Assembly: GCA_916700875.1 (NCBI GenBank)
Contig: CAKAKS010000039.1
Location: forward strand, 11,759,044 to 11,823,043
Direction of reading: 5' to 3'
Source: Sebastes aleutianus
Lineage: Eukaryota > Chordata > Actinopteri > Perciformes > Sebastidae
DNA: 64,000 nt
Position 1 is the stretch's first letter, and each line of letters opens with the position of its first letter. Below are positions 51,772 through 63,104 of this stretch, piece by piece. A model generated the notes under the pieces. That model was not told where the DNA came from and ran no database searches. It worked only from the letters and a program-made list of their open reading frames with translations. The position numbers were made by a program, and so were the translations under genes.

Positions 51772-53205
51772 CTACTCGGTGTGATTGACAGGAGAGAAGA
51801 TCAAAGAGGCAGGGTTTTCACCATTAATATTATTAAGGGTTGAACAAAAGAATGGGTAGAGTTTCTCAGTGAAGGAGCAGCCAGTAAAGGAGCAGATAAG
51901 AGCTGCAGCATCAACATCATAAAAAGAGACCAGACCCTCCTCATAATCCACAAACACCCCCACCTTCTCAGGCTGAGACTTCAGAGAGAGACGGACTGGA
52001 GGTTCAGCAAGAACAATGGTCTTATTTTGATCCAACCATATCGTCCAGGAGCCATTCTGAAGTCTCACTTCGATTTCTCCCTTCCTGTTGATCGACTCTC
52101 TGGCCACTCCTAAAAACCATGCACCTTTAACCTGAACCTCGTAGTAAAATCTTCCCAAAGAGACACTCTCCTTTGCTAAGACACAAGTAGATTCATCAAA
52201 TCTCTTTGGACTGTCTGGGAGATTTGTCCATTCATCACTTTCATGTACTTGTTTTCCATCATCAGACAGGATGAGGTAAGGACATACTGTATCAGGATCA
52301 AGTGTGAGATCCACTGCAGACTCCTGGACCCTCTTCAGCTCAGTGAAAACCAGATACATTTTCTCTTCATTGAGCATCTCCTGCAGCTGATTCACAGCTC
52401 TCCTCACAGTCCCCACATATGAAGATGGACTGACGCTGACTTCTGTCCAATCCTTGGTGGGTGGAGCAGCGTTCAGGGACGTGAAGCTTTGGAGGAGGTG
52501 GAGGTGGTCTTCAGAGCGTGAGAGTTCCTCCACCCCAGTACTTCTCTTCTTCAGCTCAGAGATTTCCTGTTCCAGCTCTTTGATGAAGCCTTCAGCCTTT
52601 TTCTCTGTCTTTCTCTGCTTCTCTTTGATCGTGTCGATGAGCTCGGCCTGGCTTCTCTCAACAGACTCCTTCAGAGCAGTGAAGACCTGAACACCATCTG
52701 CTATCTCTCTGTCTGCATCTTTCTTACTGAGCCCCACTGAGTGTTTCATCTCCTGAATCTTCAGTTGTCTCTTCTGGATCATCTGCTGAATTTCAGCCTC
52801 TGTCTTCCCCAGCTCGGCCTTCTTTCCTTCATATTCCTCGTTCACAAGAACAACAACATGTGTCTTGTGGTTTAAAATCATCCAGAGCATGAAGACACAC
52901 ATCAGACACAACAGGTAGAACATCCAGGCCTTCACTGAACTGCTGCTGCTGGCTTTCTGTTGAGATGACTTTCTGAACTGAGCAGCCATCTCAGAGATGA
53001 CAGTATTGACCTGCAGCTCAGGTCTAGTTCTGAAAACCTTTTGACAGTTGGGACACCGACACCGGACATTAACACCCCAGTGTTTAGTGATGCAGGTTTT
53101 GCAGAAGTTGTGTCCACATGGTGTGGTGACTGGATCAGTGAACACATCCAGACAGATGGAGCACAGAAACTGATCTTCATTCAGCAGACAGCTGGCAGCA
53201 GACAT
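51772..53205 (-). CDS. Bloodthirsty/TRIM39-like protein, B-box replaced by hydrophobic segment, copy 2
   Basis: 477 residues, one coding exon, ATG at 53205 (the frame extends to 53241 only through sequence upstream of the splice acceptor). The RING is complete. The linker is nine residues shorter than in copy 1, so the hydrophobic segment begins almost directly after the serine run, yet the segment itself (start 'AWMFYLLCLMCVFML') is unchanged. Coiled coil and PRY-SPRY follow. The SPRY differs strongly from copies 1 and 3 in the loop after 'RKGEI' ('EVRLQNGSWTIWLDQNKTI') and lacks two residues in 'VKGAWFLGV'. The hydrophobic run staying constant while loops change suggests it is functional. 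Confidence 0.92.
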   Translation of the reverse strand: MSAASCLLNEDQFLCSICLDVFTDPVTTPCGHNFCKTCITKHWGVNVRCRCPNCQKVFRTRPELQVNTVISEMAAQFRKSSQQKASSSSSVKAWMFYLLCLMCVFMLWMILNHKTHVVVLVNEEYEGKKAELGKTEAEIQQMIQKRQLKIQEMKHSVGLSKKDADREIADGVQVFTALKESVERSQAELIDTIKEKQRKTEKKAEGFIKELEQEISELKKRSTGVEELSRSEDHLHLLQSFTSLNAAPPTKDWTEVSVSPSSYVGTVRRAVNQLQEMLNEEKMYLVFTELKRVQESAVDLTLDPDTVCPYLILSDDGKQVHESDEWTNLPDSPKRFDESTCVLAKESVSLGRFYYEVQVKGAWFLGVARESINRKGEIEVRLQNGSWTIWLDQNKTIVLAEPPVRLSLKSQPEKVGVFVDYEEGLVSFYDVDAAALICSFTGCSFTEKLYPFFCSTLNNINGENPASLIFSPVNHTE

Positions 53206-53214
53206 ATCTACACT

Positions 53215-55124
53215 CTGAGGACAAAAAGTGTGAAAAAACAAAACTGTTAGTACATATCTCTTGAATCAAACTGTGACCGGTCAAGGAGCAATATGTAGCA
53301 CATACAGTTAGCGTTTAAAATGAGCAACAGCAGTCCAAATCCAAAACATTGATCGCGTGGCCCGTGCGCTCCTCCAGTGTGATCAAGCCCCCAGGAAGAG
53401 CGAAGGATTTGAAGCTAATTTCCATAGTGGCCAAACAGCGGTACTACAACTTCAAAGTCCGTCACGTGATGCCATTGGGCCCAAAAATACTTTTCCCCAT
53501 AGACTTACATTGGGAAAAAGACGTCTGTAACTCAGAGGATAATTTTATTTGTTGAAGTGAATCAACTTCCCAGGATGAACACAAATCATTAGGTCCTTAA
53601 AGTTGTAAAATGCACTAATAGCTGAATCCAGAGTTATTTTCCTTAATGCGAATGAGACCCAGACCGAGGCTGGAGTGAGGGCTGGGAGGCGGAGTTAAAG
53701 GAAACGCTGCTGCACCTGCTCTATAGGCCCAATGGATGCGGAAGATCACCAGATGATCCGGCTACTTTATCACTCGGCAGTCGAGCCATTTTGGCTTCAT
53801 GCGCCACTGAGCAACTCTCACAGGAATGAACGGGAGCCTCCAACGTTGTATCCAGTTCTCTTAATACATCCATGGGTGTGACTGATAACAGTTAGCGTGT
53901 GTTAGCGTCGCGGCATTAGCCTCTGGTCACCAGCAGTCGTCAGAATCACTTTACTGTCTCAAATACTGGCTGCCTTGATAACCAGCTGCACACAGAGAGA
54001 TGTGCCGAGGCTTTTCAGGTCGGGTAGAATCTAACGTTAACGTTATCTCTGTTGATCCAGTTTGTTTGCTTGCTTCCATGGCTACAGAAGGCTGTGTTTG
54101 TATACTGATTTGCTTCCTATGCAGCAACGGGGTGTTGAAATGGGCAGTGGACGGGATCCAACAGCCAAAACAAAAACAGACGTTCTGGACCGAAATGGAA
54201 ATTTCAAAAGAGAACATACTGGCTGTAGCGTTATTGTCGGAGAAGCCAGTATTTAAACTTAGCATGTTTCCTTAATGGTCATTTTATGATTTATTACAGT
54301 AAATATATTACATATTGGCCCTTTAAAGGTCCAGTGTGTAGGATTTGGCGGCATGTAGTGGTGAGGTTGCAGACTGCAACCAACTGAAACTTCCCCCGTG
54401 TGCCAAGCGTGTAGGAGAACTACGTCCGACACAAAAACATGAAAACGCGAATAGCCTCATTTAGAGCCAGCGTTTGGTTTGTACGTTCTGGGCTACGTGA
54501 AGAGGGTCGTGTCTAGAAGGTAACCCGCAAATTATGAAACTCACTTCCGACAAACACAATGCCTAACCGTAATCATCTCGTGAGAGTTTCACAATTTGCA
54601 TCTTACCTTCTAGCATAAAGTGGGCATGTCTGTAAAGGGGAGACTCGTGGGTACCCATAGAACCCATTTTCATTCACATATCTTGAGGTCAGAGGTCAAG
54701 GGACCCATTTGAAAATGACCATGCCAGTTGTTTCTCGCCAAAATGTAGGGTAAGTTTGGAGCGTTATTTAGCCTCCTTCCTGACAAGCTAGTGTGACATG
54801 GTTGGTACCTATGAATTCATTAGGTTTTCTAGATTCATATGATACTAGTATCTTCACTCTAGCTTTAAACCTCTGAAATACAGTAAAGTTGATCGGGATC
54901 GCGGGTCTCAGTTAACACATTTATTACAATATACTGTAATATATTTGTCTTTTATTATCTGTTTAATTGAAGCGTTTGAGGGAGTAGAGGAAAAGAAAAA
55001 TCCGTTTCTCTGTCCAAGGATGTTTACAATCACGCACATTAAATGTGCAGAAGAAAAGATGGAAACTACTGCTGCAGGAAATTATATATAGACTAATATC
55101 CAAAGGACCTCAGTTAAAAACATA
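53215..55124. other. 5' intron of TRIM39-like copy 2 with repeats
   Basis: 53270-54160 is the shared fish repeat of copy 1's intron. From about 54165 to 55050 units 2 and 3 carry a segment of about 900 bp absent from unit 1 (junction at about 47823). It includes a known-looking fish repeat ('ccagtgtgtaggatttggcgg', 54328-54590) and an inverted partial R1 copy (54600-54905). No gene is supported. Confidence 0.5.
54600..54905 (-). repeat. R1 repeat, inverted partial copy
   Basis: Reverse complement of the middle of R1 ('tgggcatgtctgtaaaggggagactcgt', 'gacctctgacctc' in inverse), repeated at 61965-62235. It is more diverged than the R1 copies of the first array. Confidence 0.7.
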
Positions 55125-55125
55125 C

Positions 55126-55660
55126 CCTGAGTGGAACTTCCTGTCTGAGTAGAGCTGAGGTTTTGAGTTCAGTTGTTGAAACACAGTAAATATTATCAGC
55201 TGTGCAGCCTTATAGAGGCAGAGAGCAGTAACTACAGAAACAGTGAAGTTGAGAGTAAAGGGTTTAAAGTTCAAGGCTGTTTACCAAAGTGTGTAACAGC
55301 TATAGAAGTTGAAAAACTTAAATTTTGTAGGCTACCTTTATGAGCAATAAAAGATAAAATCAGACTTTTATTTTGGACGAGCTAGTTAGCTTTTAGCATG
55401 GCTGCTTTTTCTTTGTTATGGTTTCTGGTTTTAACTCAATTATGACCGAATATTTAGTTAATTTATTCTCTGTAGGTCAGTGTACTCACCAGTGTTTGGC
55501 AGAGATTCTGCTGTGTTGTTGATAAAAACCTGCTGGATTCAGTTGAATGTTTCTTCAAAGAGAAAAACACAGAGACTTGTCTCGACTGCAGCTCTGCTGT
55601 CACTCAGACAAACCTTAACTTTCATTTCAGGAAATGTGACATTTCAGCTGTCCTCTTTCA
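55126..55660 (-). promoter_or_regulatory. 5' UTR exons and promoter of TRIM39-like copy 2
   Basis: Counterpart of 47899-48433. The proximal donor is GTATGT instead of GTAAGT (exon end 55126); the TATA-like CTATAAGG and the distal donor GTGAGT near 55490 are kept. The GAAA-rich cluster is at 55618-55660. No retroelement interrupts this copy. Confidence 0.42.
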
Positions 55661-55764
55661 GTGTTGCTCCTCCTCTCAGTGTAGCTCTGTAGGTGAGGTT
55701 TTAATGCCTCCTTGGGAAATACCTCCACATAGCCTCACCAAAAACAGGTTTATTCAAGTGTGCT

Positions 55765-56548
55765 ATTATTATACTTCTTTTCAACTTACAATAAGAGAGT
55801 ATACTTTCAGTTTACTTTTTATGTACTTATCAGAGATATGCTTAAGTATACTTGGCTTATACTTGTACTTAATCTTTTGATCGATATATACTTAAGAAAA
55901 GTATAATTAAGTATTCTTGCCTTATAGGTCAACAGAAAGGTATACTAGGCTTGTAGTTGTGATTACTTTTTGATAGAGTATTAAAGCGAGTGAGAGTTTG
56001 TAAACAAATGTTTTGATATGAATATACTTCAATTCATCAAGCATTTTTTATGTTTTTGGATTCTCCGTTCACCGTGAAGGCATGTGAGAAAAATTCATTT
56101 ATTGTTTTTATCATCACAAAACATCAAGTCAAATAGCAAAAGGAGCAAGTTTCTTTAACGTAATACATAAATCATTGTCTAAGTACTATAAGTTAAAGTA
56201 TACAAAGTGTACTTTCATAAACTAAAAAGTGGGCTACAAGCATATAACTATTAAACTAACAGTGTACCTATCCACTTGTAGTATAGTTCATAATATAGTT
56301 GCAGTACAAAATACAACTTTGATGTAAACTAGTTGTGTACTCAGAGTTTACTGTTCTTACACTTAAAAGTATACTTTTATAAACTAAAAAGTGGGCCAAT
56401 TTAGTCCCAATAAGTATTGAATTAGTACACTTACAAGTATACTATTAGTACATTGATATTAGTATACTTACTACATAAAGTATACTTGAACTTTACTTAA
56501 GTATACTTCATAACATAAACTTGAAGTATACTACTTTTTCGTAAGGAT
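55765..56548. mobile_element. AAGTATACTT-rich MITE-like element, copy 2
   Basis: Same element at the same position relative to the gene as in unit 1. It was therefore present before the TRIM39-like array was duplicated. Confidence 0.5.
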
Positions 56549-57540
56549 AGCTTTAGAACAAGATGAGTTTAAACTCTTTTTTCTTCCTTTTTTCTACGGT
56601 GGAAGTAAACAGCAGCCAAAAGAACATCCAACTATGAACAGACAACACAACAAAAGAGGTCAGTGCAACATATTCAAGAACATCCTGTGAAGATCTTTTG
56701 ATCAACAGGCTACAACGCTCCCTTTACAATCCCACAAACACTCTTCTGCTGCTTTCCAAACTGCTAACCATCTTTTCTTTAAGTTACAGATTTATTACAC
56801 ATTACAGGATAAAAAAGTAAAGAAAAGATTGAAAACTTTTTTTCCCCACTGGGCCACAGGTAGACTTCTCTGTGATTTTGAGGTTTGAAAAGCAGTAAAG
56901 TAAAATACTTCTTTAAAAAAAGTGAAATAGCATATTTTAGTAAACGCTCCTTTATTAGAGGGAGTAGTAGGTCTAAATTAGTTTCCACCACTGGAAAATA
57001 CATAAGAAAAAACACATTTATTATTAGGAAAAGAGTAAAAAAAAAGCTCATCAATGATATTAGACAGAGTAATTGTTTTAATTAGACTTCATTCAGCATC
57101 AGACTGTGATGATTTACACTGTGTAGTTATTTATTAATAGCATGACCTCATATGACCACAGGCTGCAGATTTGTTCTTAACTGATTTGCCTGGCTACATG
57201 AAAAAATATATAATAATAAATATATCAATCAAAAAATGAAGTACCTTCATCAACACAATAAATATTTTATTTTGCTTTTGTTTATATAAAAAGAAAAAGG
57301 AGGGAGAAGGAGAAATTACTTTTGTCTTATTTATAAACTGCTATTCAGTGATTTGTGCCAGTGTGCAACACTTCTTATAATGATGAGATAATAAAAGGTT
57401 ATGAATTTGGCACCCAGACAATTAGGGAACGTGCTTATTCATAAGTACATTTTTTTTGTTTATGATTTAAGAGTCTTGAAGGCAGGTAATGCAGTTATTA
57501 TAATAAATTATAATGTATTTAATAATAATATATGATAATA
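56549..57540. other. 3' flank of third TRIM39-like gene, distal part
   Basis: Homologous to 50546-51650 with small deletions. No gene is supported. Confidence 0.45.
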
Positions 57541-57547
57541 ATATAAC

Positions 57548-57930
57548 GACACTAAATTCTTTAACGCGTTAACGCAACATGCAATTTTTTAGGTTGTAGC
57601 TCAGTTTTAAAGCTAGAGTTAAGATACTGGTATCATATTAAACTAAAAATCCTAATGAATCCATTGGTACCAACCATGTCATACTAGCTTGTTGTGAAGG
57701 AGGTTAAATAATGCTCCAAACTTACACTAAAATATGGAAAAACTGTCATGGCCATTTTCAAAGGGGTCCCTTGACCTCTGACCTCCAGATATGTGAATGA
57801 AAATGGGTTCTATGGGTACCCACGAGTCTCCCCTTTACAGACATGCCCACTTTATGATAATCACATGCAGTTTGGGGTAAGTCATAGTCAAGTCAGCACA
57901 CTGACACACTGACAGCTGTTGTTGCCTGTT
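57548..57930 (+). repeat. R1 repeat, partial copy with alternative left end
   Basis: Begins with TTTAACGCGTTAACGCAA, which may be the true left end of R1, then follows R1 to the 'gacagctgttgttgcctgtt' phrase. Right after it (57935) comes the arm of the inverted repeat seen at 44730-44767. Confidence 0.65.
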
Positions 57931-57934
57931 GGAC

Positions 57935-58565
57935 AAAAGAGTGAGGCGTATATTATCACACTAGACAAAAATATTAGAAAACATACCAAAACAAACCGCA
58001 GCGAGCCGAAACGAGAAAGTAGAAAACAGCAGAGAGTTGGCCTGGATACCACCTGCACCCTCACATGTTAAATCCAAAGTGGTAAACACTACACATCCAG
58101 TAAAGTATGGAAACACTTTGGGTTTCACACATTGCAGGAAAAGCAGAGCTAGACATCATGGCTAAAGCTGCATGCTAACTCTGTCACAGACAGGAAACGT
58201 TATCGTATTGCGGTAACGTGCAGTCAAGCCGGCTCATCTCCGTGGTCAAATGGGCCGACACTACAACTATAGAGCACCCATATACTGATATTTATGTTAA
58301 ATGCATTCAAACGGCCACGATGGAGCTGACCATGGATGTATAAAGAGACAGGAGCTGACGAGAGAGCTAGCGACCACCTTGGAGAAGTTAGAGGAAATAT
58401 GCACGTGTGACTACGTCCGGTTTTCAAAATAAGGCGTTAACAAAGGGAACTGTATATACAAAATACATATATGGAAATAAGATCAATTGGATTCTATTCA
58501 CCAGAAGTATAAAACATAACATGTCCCTTATAAATTACAAAGAAAATACCACTAATTTGTGAGGG
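57935..58565. other. Copy of the first TRIM39-like 3' flank
   Basis: Matches 44720-45350 at high similarity, including 'cgagccgaaacgagaaagtagaaaac'. No coding potential recognised. Confidence 0.55.
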
Positions 58566-58629
58566 AAATGTCTTTATTCTTTGATTTTTGGGTTGCTGGA
58601 AAAAAATGTAATAAATAATTCCTGACAAT

Positions 58630-58866
58630 GACTGAAATATTTGACTTCAGGACATCTCTGACTGCATACATGCTGAAAATCAAACATTGTTACTGGATTA
58701 ATTAATTTATTTCCAAAGTAAAAGTCCCTAGAAGTGTATGATTCAACTTTTTCCCATTGTGTAGTGTTAAAAGAGTTAATAAAAATCGCAATACACATCA
58801 TCGAATCGGCAGCCAAGTATCGTCATAGTATTGAATCAGGAGATAGGTGTATCGTTCCAGCCCTAG
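58630..58866. repeat. Dispersed repeat R2, copy 2
   Basis: Counterpart of 38876-39100. Ends near 'ggtgtatcgttccagccctag', which looks like a transposon border. Confidence 0.6.
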
Positions 58867-59091
58867 TTGATGGCAAATCTGGGTTTGTGTTTTTTGTTTG
58901 TTATTCTTACTGTGCATCAAGTCTTTAAAATTCAAAGGCTGGATGATTAAATATTCACATCCTATCTGTTGCTGCTGTTAAAATCAGTGTGTTGTATTTA
59001 ACAACAATGTATAAACCGTACATCATCAATAAATATACATTTATTACATTAAATGACAGTGAATATTTCTGTAGAAAATCAAATGGTTGTT

Positions 59092-60549
59092 CTACTCGGT
59101 GTGATTGACAGGAGAGATGATCAGAGGGGTACCACCATAATTAAGACCAGGATGGAAGTATGGGTAGAGTTTCTCAGTGAAGGAGCAGCCAGTAAAGGAG
59201 TAGATAAGAGCTTCAGCATCAATATCATAAAAGGAGACCAGACCCTCCTCATAATCCACAAACACCCCCACCTTCTCAGGCTGAGACTTCAGAGAGAGAC
59301 GGACTCTAGGGTCAGCAGCAACGTAGTACCTATTGTTATACATCAAAGATATCGTCCAGTAGCCATTCTGAGGGCTCAGTGTGTTTTCTCCCTTCCTGTT
59401 GATGGACTCTCTGACCACTCCTAAAGACCATGCAGTCTTCCCTTTAACCTGAACCTCGTAGTAAAATCTTCCTGAAGAGAAACTCTGCTTTGCTAAGACA
59501 TTAGCACTTCTATCAAATCTCTCTGGGTTGTCTGGGAGATTCTTCTTTACATTACTATGTTTAACTTGTTTTCCATCATCAGACAGGATGAGGAAGCGAT
59601 GTGCTGTATCAGGATCAAGTGTGAGATCCACTGCAGACTGCTGGACCCTCTTCAGCTTGGTGAAAACCAGATCAATTATCTCTACATTAAGCATCTCCTC
59701 CAGCTGATTCACAGCTCTCCTCACAGTCCCCTCATATGAAGGTGGACGGATGCTGACTTCTGTCCAGTCCTTGGTGGGTGGAGCAGCGTTCAGGGACGTG
59801 AAGCTTTGGAGGAGGTGGAGGTGGTCTTCAGAGCGTGCGAGCTGCACCAGCTCAGTGCTTCTCTTCTTCAGCTCAGAGATTTCCTGTTCCAGCTCTTTGA
59901 TGAAGCCTTCAGCCTGTTTCTCTGTCTTTCTCTGCTTCTCTTTGATCGTGTCGATGAGCTCGGCCTGGCTTCTCTCAACAGACTCCTTCAGAGCGGTGAA
60001 GACCTGAACACCATCTGCTATCTCTCTGTCTGCATCTTCCTTACTGAGCTCCACTGAGTGTTTCATCTCCTGAATCTTCAGTTGTCTCTTCTGGATCATC
60101 TGCTGAATTTCAGCCTCTGTCTTCCCCAGCTCGGCCTTCTTTCCTTCATATTCTTCTTTCAGAAGAACAACAACATGTGTCTTGTGGTTTAAAATCATCC
60201 AGAGCATGAAGACACACATCAGACACAACAGGTAGACCATCCAGGCCTTCACTTCTCGTGGTTTGGCAGCTTGTTGCTCTGAACTGCTGCTGGTGGCTTT
60301 CTGTTGAGCTGACTGTCTGAACTGAGCAGCCATCTCAGAGATGACAGTATTGACCTGCAGCTCAGGTCTAGTTCTGAAAACCTTTTGACAGTTGGGACAC
60401 CGACACCGGGCATTAACACCCCAGTGTTTAGTGATGCAGGTTTTGCAGAAGTTGTGTCCACATGGTGTGGTGACTGGATCAGTGAACACATCCAGACAGA
60501 TGGAGCACAGAAACTGATCTTCATTCAGCAGACAGCTGGCAGCAGACAT
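59092..60549 (-). CDS. Bloodthirsty/TRIM39-like protein, B-box replaced by hydrophobic segment, copy 3
   Basis: 485 residues, one coding exon, ATG at 60549 after an acceptor at 60559-60560. Complete RING, full-length linker as in copy 1, hydrophobic segment with a single change (AWMV for AWMF), 'NHKTH' remnant, coiled coil and PRY-SPRY. The B30.2 loop reads 'TLSPQNGYWTISLMYNNRYY' and the C-terminus is shorter ('FHPGLNYGGTPLII'). N-terminal RING and upstream flank are closest to copy 2, while linker and parts of B30.2 are closer to copy 1, suggesting exchange between copies. Confidence 0.92.
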   Translation of the reverse strand: MSAASCLLNEDQFLCSICLDVFTDPVTTPCGHNFCKTCITKHWGVNARCRCPNCQKVFRTRPELQVNTVISEMAAQFRQSAQQKATSSSSEQQAAKPREVKAWMVYLLCLMCVFMLWMILNHKTHVVVLLKEEYEGKKAELGKTEAEIQQMIQKRQLKIQEMKHSVELSKEDADREIADGVQVFTALKESVERSQAELIDTIKEKQRKTEKQAEGFIKELEQEISELKKRSTELVQLARSEDHLHLLQSFTSLNAAPPTKDWTEVSIRPPSYEGTVRRAVNQLEEMLNVEIIDLVFTKLKRVQQSAVDLTLDPDTAHRFLILSDDGKQVKHSNVKKNLPDNPERFDRSANVLAKQSFSSGRFYYEVQVKGKTAWSLGVVRESINRKGENTLSPQNGYWTISLMYNNRYYVAADPRVRLSLKSQPEKVGVFVDYEEGLVSFYDIDAEALIYSFTGCSFTEKLYPYFHPGLNYGGTPLIISPVNHTE

Positions 60550-60558
60550 ATCTACACT

Positions 60559-62468
60559 CTGAGGACAAAAAGAGTGAAAAAACAAAACTGTTAGTCCATA
60601 TCTCTTGAATCAAACTGTGACCGGTCAAGGAGCAATATGTAGCACATACAGCTAGCGTTTAAAATGAGCAACAGCAGTCCAAATCCAAAACATTGATCGC
60701 GTGGCCCGTGCGCTCCTCCAGTGTGATCAAGCCCCCAGGAAGAGCGAAGGATTTGAAGCTAATTTCCATAGTGGCCAAACAGCGGTACTACAACTTCAAA
60801 GTCCGTCACGTGATGCCATTGGGCCCAAAAATACTTTTCCCCATAGACTTACATTGGGAAAAAGACGTCTGTAACTCAGAGGATAATTTTATTTGTTGAA
60901 GTGAATCAACTTCCCAGGATGAACACAAATCATTAGGTCCTTAAAGTTGTAAAATGCACTAATAGCTGAATCCAGAGTTATTTTCCTTAATGCGAATGAG
61001 ACCCAGACCGAGGCTGGAGTGAGGGCTGGGAGACGGAGTTAAAGGAAACGCTGCTGCACCTGCTCTATAGGCCCAATGGATGCGGAAGATCACCAGATGA
61101 TCCGGCTACTTTATCACTCGGCAGTCGAGCCATTTTGGCTTCATGAGCCACTGAGCAACTCTCACAGGGATGAACGGGAGCCTCCAACGTTGTATCCAGT
61201 TCTCTTAATACATCCATGGGTGTGACTGATAACAGTTAGCGTGTGTTAGCGTCGCGGCATTAGCCTCTGGTCACCAGCAGTCGTCAGAATCACTTTACTG
61301 TCTCAAATACTGGCTGCCTTTATAACCAGCTGCACACAGAGAGATGTGCCGAGGCTTTTCAGGTCGGGTAGAATCTAACGTTAACGTTATCTCTGTTGAT
61401 CCAGTTTGTTTGCTTGCTTCCATGGCTACAGAAGGCTGTGTTTGTATACTGATTTGCTTCCTATGCAGCAACGGGGTGTTGAAATGGGCAGTGGACGGGA
61501 TCCAACAGCCAAAACAAAAACAGACGTTCTGGACCGAAATGGAAATTTCAAAAGAGAACATACTGGCTGTAGCGTTATTGTCGGAGAAGCCAGTATTTAA
61601 ACTTAGCATGTTTCCTTAATGGTCATTTTATGATTTATTACAGTAAATATATTACATATTGGCCCTTTAAAGGTCCAGTGTGTAGGATTTGGCGGCATGT
61701 AGTGGTGAGGTTGCAGACTGCAACCAACTGAAACTTCCCCCGTGTGCCAAGCGTGTAGGAGAACTACGTCTGACACAAAAACATGAAAACGCGAATGGCC
61801 TCATTTAGAGCCAGCGTTTGGTTTGTACGTTCTGGGCTACGTGAAGAGGGTCGTGTCTAGAAGGTAACCCGCAAATTATGAAACTCACTTCCGACAAACA
61901 CAATGCCTAACCGTAATCATCTCGCGAGAGTTTCACAATTTGCGTCTTACCTTCTAGCATAAAGTGGGCATGTCTGTAAAGGGGAGACTTGTAGCTACCC
62001 ATAGAACCCATTTTCATTCACATATCTTGAGGTCAGAGGTCAAGGGACCCATTTGAAAATGACCATGCCAGTTGTTTCTCGCCAAAATTTAGGGTAAGTT
62101 TGGAGCGTTATTTAGCCTCCTTCCTGACAAGCTAGTGTGACATGGTTGGTACCTATGAATTCATTAGGTTTTCTAGATTCATATGATACTAGTATCTTCA
62201 CTCTAGTTTTAAACCTCTGAAATACAGTAAAGTTGATCGGGATCGCGGGTCTCAGTTAACACATTTATTACAATATACTGTAATATATTTGTCTTTTATT
62301 ATCTGTTTAATTGAAGCGTTTGAGGGAGTAGAGGAAAAGAAAAATCTGTTTCTCTGTCCAAAGATGTTTACAATCACACACATTAAATGTGCAGAAGAAA
62401 AGATGGAAACTACTGCTGCAGGAAATTATATATAGACTAATATCCAAAGGACCTCAGTTAAAAACATA
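60559..62468. other. 5' intron of TRIM39-like copy 3 with repeats
   Basis: Nearly identical to 53215-55124, including the shared repeat (60610-61500) and the extra 900 bp (61505-62390) with the inverted R1 fragment (61965-62235). No gene is supported. Confidence 0.5.
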
Positions 62469-62469
62469 C

Positions 62470-63008
62470 CCTGAGTGGAACTTCCTGTCTGAGTAGAGCT
62501 GAGGTTTTGAGTTCAGTTGTTGAAACACAGTAAATATTATCAGCTGTGCAGCCTTATAGAGGCAGAGAGCAGTAACTACAGAAACAGTGAAGTTGAGAGA
62601 AAAGGGTTTAAAGTTCAAGGCTGTTTACCAAAGTGTGTAACAGCTATAGAAGTTGAAAAACTTAAATTTTGTAGGCTACCTTTATGAGCAATAAAAGATA
62701 AAATCAGACTTTCATTTTGGACAAGCTAGTTAGCTTTTAGCATGACTGCTTTTTCTTTGTTATGGTTTCTGGTTTTAACTCAATTATGACCAAATATTTA
62801 GTTAATTTATTCTCTGTAGGTCAGTGTACTCACCAGTGTTTGGCAGAGATTCTGCTGTGTTGTTGATAAAAAAAACCTGCTGGATTCAGTTGAATGTTTC
62901 TTCAAAGAGAAAAACACAGAGACTTGTCTCGACTGCAGCTCTGCTGTCTCTCAGACAAACCTTAACTTTCATTTCAGGAAATGTGACATTTCAGCTCTCC
63001 TCTTTCAG
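62470..63008 (-). promoter_or_regulatory. 5' UTR exons and promoter of TRIM39-like copy 3
   Basis: Counterpart of 55126-55660: donor GTATGT after 62470, TATA-like CTATAAGG near 62550, donor GTGAGT near 62830, and the GAAA-rich cluster at 62965-63008. Confidence 0.42.
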
Positions 63009-63104
63009 TGTTGCTCCTCCTCTCAGTGTAGCTCTGTAGGTGAGGCTTTAATACCTCCTTGGGAAATACCTCCACATAGCCTCACCAAAAACAGGTTTAT
63101 TCAA

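Noticed and set aside
53206..53241. Twelve-residue extension of TRIM39-like copies 2 and 3 ('MFFHTFCPQSVD')
   Set aside because: It lies across the polypyrimidine tract and AG of a clear splice acceptor, so it is intronic.
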